From Baffinella frigidus (taxonomy: Eukaryota; Cryptophyceae; Cryptomonadales; Baffinellaceae), in assembly GCA_026770585.1 (NCBI GenBank), contig MU646433.1, positions 320,718 to 351,974 on the forward strand: a stretch of DNA of 31,257 bases, given 5' to 3'. Position 1 is the first letter of the stretch; the number at the start of each line of letters is the position of its first letter. This document shows, piece by piece, positions 1 through 8,200 of the stretch. Position numbers and translations under genes: made by a program. Under the pieces are notes generated by a model. That model was given only the letters and a program-made list of their open reading frames with translations. It ran no database searches and had not been told where the DNA came from.

Positions 1-100
1 AAACCCCAAACCCCAAACCCCAAACCCCAAACCCCAAACCCCAAACCCCAAACCCCAAACCCCAAACCCCAAACCTTAAACCTTAAACCCTAAACCCAAA
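1..100. repeat. Telomere-like array, mostly CCCCAAA
   Basis: About ten tandem CCCCAAA units run from the window edge and pass into CCTTAAA and CCCTAAA units. The array ends about 12 nt before the 3' splice site at 111-112, so it is the tail of an intron of the RRM gene rather than a chromosome end. The C-rich strand is on +. Confidence 0.9.
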
Positions 101-112
101 ATCCAAAACCAG

Positions 113-2238
113 GACATCGTGCGGGAAGGGTTCAAGAAAGGCATCAAGATCTTCAAGCTCGCTGACAGGTTGCTAGCCCTCTCAGCGGATCTTTTCTCAG
201 GGCAGCAGTTCACCCACCAACCAAGATTTCCGAGTACTTCTCTCTAGCTCTGTATGAGCAAAACTGGGCGTGTATTAAAGACAAATAGAGCAGAAACTAC
301 CAATGCAAAGTGGCATCTAAAATGGTGTAACGTCGAGCCCAGTTTTACTCAGACAGAGGTAGATGTGGCGACGTGCTGACAGGGGTGGCGGTGACAGCTG
401 CGCAGGCGGCATCGCGCCGTTTGATCGAGGCGTTTCTTGAGTCGATAAACATCTCTCTCCGCACAGATGGTTGACAGGGGAGGCGCACCTGGTCATGAAG
501 TCGCGGCGCGCGGCGCTTGACACCATCCTCTATATGGATAAGAAGATCATGGGACGACGCGTTATCCACCTCGGTATGCACTTCCCCCTTCGCTCTCAGT
601 CTATTTGGGCGAAGCAGTTTGGTGAGCCCGGGCTCTTTTCCGCTCCGAAGTTGAAGGATTTGTACCGCAGACCCAGCATGTCAACTTGAGAATACTCTTT
701 CAACCCGAGTGAAGCAGAGCTAGACTCTCTCCATCGGTCATGGTGCCCCCTGGCATCCACCCCGGTGAGGACGCCGCGGCTTTCAGGGTTTAGGATTTAG
801 AGTGAGGCCCAGTCGCTTCAACCCCAACAAGTGACACCCTGATGCTGCCGCACCTCTCGGAGGCTCCCTTCGCGTGAGAATTTCGCGCCCATTCTGGTCG
901 AAGGGTCGGTTAACAAGATGCCTCTGAACCGAGAAATAGTACCACGAACATATATGGACTAATCTGCGAAGCGCACTGTTTGCCTGGCAGATTACCTGAG
1001 GAGGCGCCCGTGCCCTGACCCGATTACCGTAAGGGGGGAATCCCGCAAGGTGGTGGATTCGCTGATGGGAGCGATTGATCACGTGGCAGATTACCTGATA
1101 GAGGAGATACCCGTGCCGCGCGGGCGGATCATGCTCGGCGGCATCCACCGCCGCACCACCGAGAATGACCTCGAGGAGTTCTTCCGGGTCCAAGCCCGCC
1201 CGCGTTATCTCTATATTTCTCTCTCGCTCTCGCTCGCCATCGCTCTCGCTCTCTCTCTCTCCCGTCCCACACACCGGGCGTATGGGGCAGATTCCCCATA
1301 CGTGGATAATTTTGTCTCTTTCTCTCCCTCTCCCTCTCTCCCTCTCTCTCGCTATCCCCCCCCACCACTACCACTACCACCACCACCACCACCACCCTCC
1401 CTCCCTGACCCCCACTCCCCCAACCCCCCCATGAGTCTTGCTGGAAGGGGGGTCTGAATGGCGCTGTGGCGGCAGGGGTGGGACCTGGTGGCGGAGGAAG
1501 GGCAGGGGCCAGAGATCTTCGGAGACATCCAGGGCGAGCCTACTGGCGACGCTCTCGTCATCTTCGAGACGGTCCTCCCCCTTCTCCCCTGAGCTGGTCT
1601 AGATGTTGCACCGTCCAGTCTGCCCCAGAAGCGTCCGGAGTGTTGGTGGAGTTCTCAGACGTGTGAGAGCTCTGATGTGCGGGGAACTCCTCGAATGGCA
1701 CCAATCCGATGCATCGCGCGTGGTGTCTCGTGTGAGGTGCGGGGGCGTGCACGGGTGCAAGACATTTTCTAGGCATCAGCTGACCTACATCTTTGTGTGA
1801 TGCGACAGGTGGAAGCGTCAGACACGGTGCTTCGGCTCTTCGACTTCAGCCAAAGGCTACGCGGCGTCGTGAGTCTCCCTCTCCCCCCAGCTCTTGCTCT
1901 CTGTCTATTTGGGCCCACCACTTTTTTTTTGGTGAGCCCGGTCTCGTTTTCGCCGCAAATTGACGGATGAATACCCCCGGAGTGTTTCCTGAGCCGCGTG
2001 TCTTCCAATCGCAACGAAACAAAGCCACCATGTGTGTCCTCCCTGGAAGGCTTTGATGGGGGGTAGCGACCCTACGACCCTGGGGCGTTGCGTGGCACGT
2101 AACGCGTTTGCTGACTAGGCTGAAATGGAGCAGGAGCTGACTTACGAGCCGATGCTGCCGATGAAGTTCGATCCTGTCGCCGAGAAGTGGGAGGACATGG
2201 ACGTCTTCATGTACAAGCCCCCGCCCGCCGTGTGTTGA
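113..2238 (+). CDS. RRM RNA-binding protein, hnRNP F/H-like (5' partial, spliced)
   Basis: Probable RNA-binding protein with at least two RRM-like domains. Exons: 113-168, 467-573, 1090-1187, 1476-1571, 1809-1868 and 2119-2238. All introns are GT-AG and phases match (2, 1, 0, 0, 0). Exons 1-2 give the second half of one RRM: a strand around IKIFKL, then TGEAHLVMKS, a helix, and GRRVIHL, the order seen in hnRNP F/H quasi-RRMs. Exon 3 opens another RRM with RGRIMLGGIHRRTTENDLEEFF. Exon 4 ends in GEPTGDALVIFET, and exon 5 supplies the last helix. Exon 6 is acidic and Pro-rich and reaches TGA at 2236-2238. About 178 residues are visible. An alternative donor at 2232 would bypass that stop and join a candidate exon at 2575. 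The 5' end lies outside the window. RRM calls are motif-based; the subfamily is an inference. Confidence 0.72.
252..354. repeat. Fold-back element in RRM-gene intron
   Basis: The 18-nt arms at 252-269 and 337-354 are inverted copies with three mismatches (core AAAACTGGGC / GCCCAGTTTT). They flank about 67 nt of AT-richer sequence, which looks like a small MITE-type insertion between exons 113-168 and 467-573. Confidence 0.55.
586..733 (+). repeat. Dispersed element family A, full-length copy
   Basis: This intronic repeat has the order GTCTATTTGGGC, TTTGGTGAGCCC, TTTTCCGCTCC, GTACC, AGCATGTCAACTTGAGA, CAACCCGAGTGA, GCAGAGCTAGA. The same order recurs at about 12585-12715 and 15028-15162, partly at 1896-1985 and 4095-4135, and in reverse at about 18066-18295. 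The start can form a hairpin (GGGCTCACC / GGTGAGCCC in better-kept copies). No coding capacity is visible, so it is non-autonomous. Confidence 0.7.
975..1018 (+). pseudogene. Relic of RRM exon 1090-1187 (5' edge)
   Basis: The segment GGCAGATTACCTGA...GAGG...CCCGTGCC matches the start of the true exon at 1085-1117, including its CAG acceptor, with small deletions and a quick stop. It lies about 107 nt upstream in the same intron. Confidence 0.6.
1200..1432. repeat. Low-complexity pyrimidine tract (CT, then CCA)
   Basis: CT-rich runs fill 1207-1262 and 1313-1360, then a (CCA)n-like run spans 1362-1395 and C-runs continue to 1430. The tract lies in the intron between exons 1090-1187 and 1476-1571. 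Open frames here are compositional (poly-Val, Ser-Leu) and not genes. Confidence 0.85.
1896..1990 (+). repeat. Dispersed element family A, partial copy
   Basis: It shares GTCTATTTGGGCCCACCA, a T-run, TGGTGAGCCCGGTCTC and the TTTTCGCCGCAAATTGACGG stretch with the full copies, then loses similarity. It lies in the intron before RRM exon 2119-2238. Confidence 0.6.
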
Positions 2239-2574
2239 CCGTGTTGTCCCAAGCCTCTCAATCCCCAGAACCTCATCCCCCGCCTGCCCGAAATGCTGAC
2301 CCACAAAGCCTCGACGCCTGCACGGCCTGGTCTCCCCACAGGACCTTCTCGCGAGTAAGAGCACGTGCCGTCCGAGTGCGCAACCACTTTCTGACCCCCG
2401 AAGCCCTCCGCTGATCTCCGCAGCCCCCTGCTGACCTTGCCAACCTTGTTTCTTCTGCGTTATCACTCTAGAGCCGAGTGATCCGAGAGTGTCTCTGAGC
2501 ATTATGCTGACCTTGCAACCCCTTGCAAGCACACATCCCCTGCTGACCGCGGCAAGCGCTTGGCTTGCGAGCAG

Positions 2575-2642
2575 GCCGTCGACGGTGGCGGTGCTGACGA
2601 TGATCGCCGAACAACTCGGCATCTCTCCTGAGGAGTTCAACG
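2575..2642 (+). CDS. Candidate coding exon, unassigned
   Basis: The interval is bounded by an AG acceptor (GAGCAG) and a GT donor. In one frame it reads PSTVAVLTMIAEQLGISPEEF, which has clear coding texture. It starts after 1 nt of a split codon and ends at phase 1. It would join in frame to RRM exon 2119-2231 if a GT at 2232 were used instead of reading to the stop at 2236. It could thus be an alternative 3' exon of the RRM gene or part of another gene. No family is recognised. Confidence 0.4.
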
Positions 2643-2839
2643 GTCCGTCGGGTTTCGGGCTTCAGGGGTTTAGGATAGGGTTTCGTCCCACGCGCAGCCC
2701 TGCCAAAACCACCAACCCAGACCAACATATTGCTTACAGAGAATATCACGTTTACTACGCTAAGCAGTGGGCATTGGCTGGCTCGGGGTTTTGTAGCGAG
2801 GAGCTTTATGTATTGCAAGGAGATTACCATGCACCATCC

Positions 2840-3125
2840 GTCCCTAATCCCTGAAACACCAACCCTAAATATTGAACCCCTAAATCATCATGCATAATCC
2901 CTAATCCATCATCCCTCGACCCTAAACCCTGAACCCTAAAAGCTCAATCCTAAACCCCAATCACTAAACACTAAACACTAAACACTAAACACTGAACACT
3001 AAACACTAAACACTAAACACTAAACACTAAACACTAAACACTAAACACTAAACACTAAACACTAAACACTAAACACTACACCCTAAACACTAAACACTAA
3101 ACACTAAACCCTACACCCTAAACCG
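2840..3125. repeat. Telomere-like array, CACTAAA variant
   Basis: Degenerate CCCTAAA units (2840-2960) change into more than twenty consecutive CACTAAA units (about 2960-3105) and end in CCCTACA/CCCTAAA. The C-rich strand is on +. The single-base variant has spread through the whole tract, so the array was homogenised locally. Confidence 0.95.
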
Positions 3126-3318
3126 CACACCGCAAAGCAGCTGGAGGAGGCAAGTCAGAGGAAGACGCGTACGCCACGCCAAAGAAAACGTCACGCCGCC
3201 CGGGAGACCCCATCCCCGAAGAGTAGCGCGGGGACCAACGATTCTGCTCGCTAGGCGAGTTGTGGGCGGTCGTGTGGAGAGTGGCCAGGCGTGGGTGGGG
3301 GTTTGTACAAATGTAAAC

Positions 3319-3492
3319 TTACGTATTGATGGATTTTGGCACACGCGGCAGCGCCCGAGAGGGCGGGTGCTGGTGGCAGCCCGTGCGCAGTGCGATGCGC
3401 CCGCTCAGAAAATGCGAGAACGGGGACGCGTGGAAAGCCCCAGCGCGCCCACACATCGCTGCCAGAGTGGCGAGCAGGAGAAGGGATCTCAT
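3319..3492 (-). pseudogene. Duplicated plastid-targeting leader, detached from the helicase
   Basis: Reading on - from the ATG at 3492, 57 codons follow with a stop at 3319-3321. Residues 1-54 copy the N-terminus of the helicase encoded at 5160 on +, with a few changes (C for F in the signal peptide, S for P and R for C further on). The signal peptide with its AGA|FHASPF junction is kept. Similarity ends after the codons for VPKS, where the sequence joins unrelated DNA and stops at once. There is no helicase downstream. It is either a dead duplicate or a gene for a short targeted peptide. Confidence 0.75.
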
Positions 3493-3748
3493 GGGGCAGT
3501 ATTCTGCTCGCAAGGAGGCGCCCATCAACCCTTGTTCGTCTCAGAACAGCCGTCCAGACCCTGGCCCCCCCTCTTCACGTGAAAAAAGTCGCTTTACACC
3601 GCCCTTCAGATCCCGAGGCGGGCCGGTAAAACCACAAAAATAGAATTTGGGTAAAAGCATTTTTTCCGGATCGGGGAGCGGGGGCAAGAAGCACACACTC
3701 TTCTCCCTCGCACTTCACTTGCACTCACCCGCCACCTCGAAGGATGTT
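3335..3748 (-). repeat. Inverted repeat, left arm (promoter plus leader copy)
   Basis: This interval is the reverse complement of about 4884-5322, with few mismatches and short indels. It covers the signal-peptide region, the 5' UTR and the upstream region. One difference is that only one half of the 16-bp palindrome at 4946-4986 is present here (near 3661-3675). The interval between arms is about 1.1 kb. Confidence 0.9.
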
Positions 3749-3934
3749 CGACGGGCTGGAGGGTTGGCGGTTCGCTCAGAAAAGGGGGGCGTCACGCCTG
3801 TCCCGTGGCGGGCGCGTTGCGGTTGGGTTGAGGCGGGATTGGGGAAGTGTACACATGTTAATTTACTTATTGATGGATTGCGAGGCACTGAATCAGCGCC
3901 GCGTCTTGCCACTACAGCTGGAGGCCGCGAAGGG

Positions 3935-4055
3935 TACAGGGGTTCCTCGCTCATGAGAAAGCTCATCTCCCGAAGACCATACGGTAGGCGTATGCCGAGG
4001 GCCCTGTGGCGGTCCTAGAGGAGGTGCGCGTTCTTGTGAGCGAGGTACCCCTGTA
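3935..4055. repeat. Fold-back element family C (CAGGGG termini)
   Basis: The inverted ends read CAGGGGTTCCTCGCTCATGA (3937 onward) and the complement of TGAGCGAGGTACCCCTG (to 4053). They are flanked by TA on both sides, as expected for a TA target-site duplication of Tc1/mariner-type MITEs. Related arms recur at 22618-22796. Confidence 0.75.
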
Positions 4056-4091
4056 GTGGTGAAGAGCCGGTGGCCCAACCCCACATACTAT

Positions 4092-4140
4092 CTCTGACTC
4101 CGTCTATTTGGGCTCACATTCTATTGAGCTCAGAGCGAGG
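4092..4140 (+). repeat. Dispersed element family A, fragment
   Basis: Only the hairpin head is present: GTCTATTTGGGCTCACATT followed by a degenerate TGAGCTCA. Confidence 0.45.
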
Positions 4141-4168
4141 TGAGTCGGAAATCGCGGGAGGTTAGCAG

Positions 4169-4258
4169 AACTCGGGGTCGAAGGAGGAGCACATCGAGTC
4201 TGCGGATGAGTGGTCGCCCGTCCATGACGAGCCGACCCCCGATGCTGACCCGATGTAC
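4169..4258 (+). CDS. Candidate acidic coding exon, unassigned
   Basis: The interval is bounded by TTAGCAG and a GT donor, phase 0 at both ends, 30 codons. It reads as an acidic segment containing KEEHIESADEW and DEPTPDADPMY. It could be a late exon of the RRM gene (an extra phase-shifting exon would be needed) or an exon of another gene. The complementary strand also has an open frame here, so the strand is not certain. Confidence 0.3.
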
Positions 4259-4299
4259 GTGCAGGGGCCTGGTCGGGGTTTGCGAGATGAGCGATCAGG

Positions 4300-4402
4300 G
4301 CATGTTAGGGTTTAGGGGTTTAGGTGCAAGGCTCAGGGTTCAAGGTTTAGGGATTTGGGGTTGTGAGGGTAGGATGAGGGTTTAGGGATGAGGGATTAGG
4401 GG
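4300..4402. repeat. Short telomere-like tract, G-strand orientation
   Basis: Degenerate TTTAGGG units lie with the G-rich strand on +, opposite to every long array in the window. Confidence 0.7.
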
Positions 4403-4760
4403 CCTGCGCAGCACCACACTTCGAATGTGGCCTGGTCACTCACTCAGCATCAAACAACATCAAACCATCACACAAAAAATCGCGAGAGCTGCATCAGCAC
4501 GGAATTCAAAACCGGAAGGGCGCGCGTGAGAATAGGCTTGACTGGATGGAGACTGCTTGAAAAGAGGGAGTGCATTGTCGAGGAACAGACGTCTGGTGAA
4601 AGCTTTGCTTCTCGCAGATGAAAGCTGGGGATGTCCGGGCCCCAGCTCTCACTTGCCTCGGGCAATAAGCCCAATCGCCAACCCACCAGCCCGTCGAACC
4701 GTGCCGTCGGTGACAACCAAGTGCAGTGACCGTGCGGCTCGGCTGGCTGCGGGGTCTCAC

Positions 4761-4890
4761 CCCCGGGGCCGCGAAGGCACGCCGTGTCGGAGACCTCCTC
4801 CTTGTTCTGGGCGGTAACGGTGTGCAGCGTGCCGCAGATGCCCGCGGCGCGATCCTCCCACTGGACGCACTGCACAAGAAGCCCGAACAT
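4761..4890 (-). CDS. Candidate first exon of a divergent gene
   Basis: Reading on - from the ATG at 4890, an open frame of 43 codons (starting MFGLLVQCVQWEDRAAGICG and containing TVTAQNKEEVSDTACLRG) runs to a good donor, GTGAGA, at 4760. The ATG lies 270 bp from the helicase start, so the two would share a divergent promoter that includes the palindrome at 4946-4986. I recognise no family and cannot trace the next exon. The left duplicated arm keeps an equivalent ATG at 3744 on +, followed by different sequence. Confidence 0.35.
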
Positions 4891-4945
4891 GCTTCGAGGT
4901 GGCGGGTCAGTGCAAGTGAAGTGCGAGGGAGAAGAGTGTGTGCTT

Positions 4946-4986
4946 ACTTTTCCGGATCGGGAGTAAGCTCCCCGATCCGGAAAAGT
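4946..4986. promoter_or_regulatory. Perfect 16-bp palindrome in the helicase 5' region
   Basis: The arms ACTTTTCCGGATCGGG (4946-4961) and CCCGATCCGGAAAAGT (4971-4986) are exact inverted repeats around a 9-nt spacer. The element is about 175 bp upstream of the helicase ATG and lies between two divergent reading frames. It could be a dimeric factor site or a transcript hairpin; the sequence alone does not decide. Confidence 0.6.
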
Positions 4987-5159
4987 TGCTATCCAAATTC
5001 GGAAATTCGATTTTTGTGGTTTTACCGGCCCGCCTCGGGATCGAAAGGCGGTGTAAAGCGACTTTTTTCACGTGTGAAGAGGGGGGGCCAGGGTCTGGAC
5101 GGCTGTTCTGAGACGAACAAGGGTTGATGGGCGCCTCTTTGCGAGCAGAATACTGCCCC

Positions 5160-5216
5160 ATGAGATCCCTTCTCCTGCTCGCCACTCTGGCAGCGATGTT
5201 TGGGCGCGCTGGGGCG
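5160..5216 (+). other. Signal peptide of the helicase with Phe at +1
   Basis: The first 19 residues ([19 protein letters not shown]) have a basic n-region, a Leu-rich core and small residues at -3/-1. Cleavage is predicted before F20, followed by a Ser/His/Arg-rich stretch without acidic residues to about residue 58. In algae with red-derived complex plastids, this bipartite layout with Phe at +1 directs import. Targeting is inferred, not shown. Confidence 0.72.
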
Positions 5217-8200
5217 TTCCACGCGTCCCCGTTCTCGCATTTTCTCAGCGGGCGCATCGCATTGCGCACGGGCTGCCACCAGCACCCGCCCCCCCGGGCG
5301 CTGCCGTGTGTGCCAAAATCCGGCTGGCGGTGGGGAGAAGACGGCATGTTCCGGTCTGAGCCGCCTGGGGAGAGGGGGGGGGTGCAGCAGCTCGGGATGA
5401 CGTCCGTGCAGCCCAACACCTCTCCCGAGTTGGGACGCTTGTCCCCGATGCTCAAAATGTTGAACAAGGAGCAGCGCGCGGCCGTGACCACGCCCCTTGG
5501 ACCGGTCATCGTTCTCGCTGGGCCCGGATCTGGCAAGACGCGTGTTCTCACAAGCCGCATCGGGCACATGATCGACAACGGGTGCGATCCAGACCTCTCC
5601 TTTTTTTCTGCCACAGACAAGACACCGGTACCGATGATCACAGGTGGTAGTGAGGACTGGTGCAGTTTGACTTTGTCCGTGGAAAGGCGGGCGTGCATGG
5701 ACTGCAGCCGTTCCCCGGATAGTCCAGCGGAGAGGTCAAGCTTGGTACGTCACCGAGCTTTTTGGAGGGTAGCTCCCTGTGAAACACCTCCTCCTCCTTA
5801 TCATAGTTCACACGGTTGCCATACTGCGATCCGGATAAACGCGTACGGTGTGTGCGGGTGGACAATTGCGGCATTCCGTAGGGTACTAATACGGAAGGGT
5901 GGCACGCAATGCAGGAATTGGGTTGACGCCGGAAGTATGGCGTCCACCCTTAAGGTGGCGGTTTTTCGCAGGATCCCAGCAAACGAGATCCTGGCGGTGA
6001 CGTTCACGAACAAAGCGGCCAAGGAGATGGCGAGGCGCGTCAAGGAGGTGGTGGGTGGCCGCTTCGACGCGCCCCTCCAAGTCACGGTACGTGTTGTTTC
6101 CATCATCTTGATTTATCTCGAGCCTTAAGGTGAGTGATCCAATCGTCTATGAGGCAGTGTACCGCCCCTGCAAGCCTCGCATGCAACGCGATGCACTGAT
6201 CAAGTGAATATGATGGATGGCGAGGGCACGGCGGCTCCACAGCAAGCCTGGATACCCTCTCCGCAAATGAGTAGCATGAATGCAAACCACGAAGCCTCTC
6301 TTCACTCTTAGTCCTCTTCGCGCCTCCTCGGCTTGCGGTACTGAAGGGTACACGGGTGTTCGGCCATAAGCCACCGGGAGGCGTCGTCCTCGGGAAAGGT
6401 GTAGAACCGAAGCAGCGTTGCGAGACGTTGGCAGGGTCTCGTTGAGTAGCATCGCTGGACTTGAGCACCATTGCCCCACAAACCTGCCCCGAAATGCTCA
6501 CACCTCTGCTGCGGTGTTCAGGTGGGAACGTTCCACGGAGTGTGTGTCAAGATCCTGCGAGAGTTTGGCGGGCCGGTGGGCGTCTCGTCAACCTTCTCTA
6601 TCTTCAGCGGCAACCAGCAGGGCCAGGTGCCTCTCCCCTTCAGATTTCGGGTTAAGGGTTTAGAGGTTATGGTTTTTGGTTTAGGGGAGCACCCCAGAGT
6701 CGTGCCAGGGGGTGGGTGCGCCCCCATAATGTAGAAAGCCAACGTTGAAGGAGCATTTTTTTAACGCGACTCGGTACAACATTTACGATATAGGGTTTTA
6801 CAAACCTTCCAAGAGTATGGTTGAAAACGTTTGTACTGAGTGGCGTCCAAACAAGTTCTGCCTCGGCGTTAGATTTCGGCTGTATTCCACCGTCCCCTTC
6901 CCCGTTAAGAGCACCCCGGAGTCCCAGCTCTGCCTGACTCCGGGACTGATCGTTGTCCCGCCAAAAGTTCACGGATTTGTACCACAGCCCCGGGCCTCCT
7001 CATTTTGAGGAGACCAGGTTAAGTGATGCAGAGCTAGGAGTTATGCAAGGGGGGCTGTGCACGACTGGTGACTATTCCTTGGAGGGCTTCAACGTCGACG
7101 GTTCCGAAAACCCCAATCCACAATTGAAACTTGAGTTGTATCTGGAATTGGCACGTGTGACCTGGCTTGGATCTGAGATGGGGGTGATAACCGTGTGGCG
7201 CGGACGCAGATAATGATCGACGTCATGGACGAGTTGGACATGGATCGCAAGAAGGTCGCGCCCCTCCACCCCCCTCTTTCAACGACTCGGTGCATCATGT
7301 ACGTTGGAGGGATTCACAAACCTTTTATTGTGCTGGTTGTAAAGGGGTGTACCGAGTCACGCCACATAAGTCCTTCTTCAACGTTGGCGACCCTCCACCC
7401 CCCTTCGCAAAAGCCCTTCGTTAAGTCCGAGGTTTCGGAAATCTCGGGTTCAGATGTCCGAAAAAGGGTTCGAAAATATTTCCTCTTTCGTAAAGAATGG
7501 TTCGGTATGCTTACGAACCCTTGTCAAGTCCCAAGGATTCGTAAATCTCTCTCTGTGCGGGGTCGCGGCCTGTTGAGTTAATCCTCCTGCTCGGCCCGCG
7601 TATGTGGACAGTTGCCCAAGTCATGCTTGACTGTCAACTTCACCGCACAGGTTGTGTACAACGTGAACCTCAATGAAAGTCCGCATGTTCCCGGGATGGC
7701 AAGCGGCCCTCGTTCGAACCCACTTGCGTTGGGTGTTAGGGGTGAACAACAGCATACCTCATCCGTGACGAGCATGGCCACGTGACCTTTCTGCGCCTAG
7801 TGGCATGCGCGGTCGCGCGTGGCGTGGCTGCATTCCGCTCGGTATTACCCTGCATGTCGCGGTGGTATGGGTGTTCTTGAAATGTCATGAAATTGAAGTA
7901 GGCAAATGACACCCGGTGATCCCCCGAGCAGATCAACCCCCGGTTCTTCCAAACTGCAATCTCCAAGTTCAAGTCGGATGGTCTCGCCCCCAACATCGCC
8001 CCCAACACCTTCATCTCGATTTATCTAGCACGTGCACTATCTCTGCCTCAATACATCTGGGCTGGCCATAAATGTGTGTTAGTTGCACGGATGTACTCGA
8101 TTTACTGATTTACATGTGGTCTATGGCGAGCCCGATTTTTTTCAGGCAGAGCTAGAATCTGGGCATGTGCCACACGCTCGCACAGTTTTGCTGCATGCCG

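Larger units (their letters stand above)
4884..5322 (+). repeat. Inverted repeat, right arm (helicase promoter and leader)
   Basis: Partner of the left arm at 3335-3748. It contains the upstream region, the palindrome, the 5' UTR and the first 54 or so codons of the helicase. The homology stops inside coding exon 1, just after codons VPKS. Confidence 0.9.

Noticed and set aside
1-75. True left telomere
   Set aside because: The unit is CCCCAAA and not the CCCTAAA that dominates elsewhere, and a coding exon with a proper acceptor starts at 113, so the array is intronic.
1129-1434. Frames with poly-Val, poly-His or Ser-Leu runs
   Set aside because: Produced by CT and CCA low-complexity DNA in an intron.
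1846-2640. 264-codon open frame on the - strand
   Set aside because: It overlaps + strand exons 1809-1868, 2119-2238 and 2575-2642, which have RRM-gene reading frames and splice sites. It contains no motif and runs through a reversed dispersed repeat.
4907-5698. 263-codon open frame on the - strand
   Set aside because: Antisense shadow of the helicase first exon and its leader; Arg/Pro-rich with no family resemblance.
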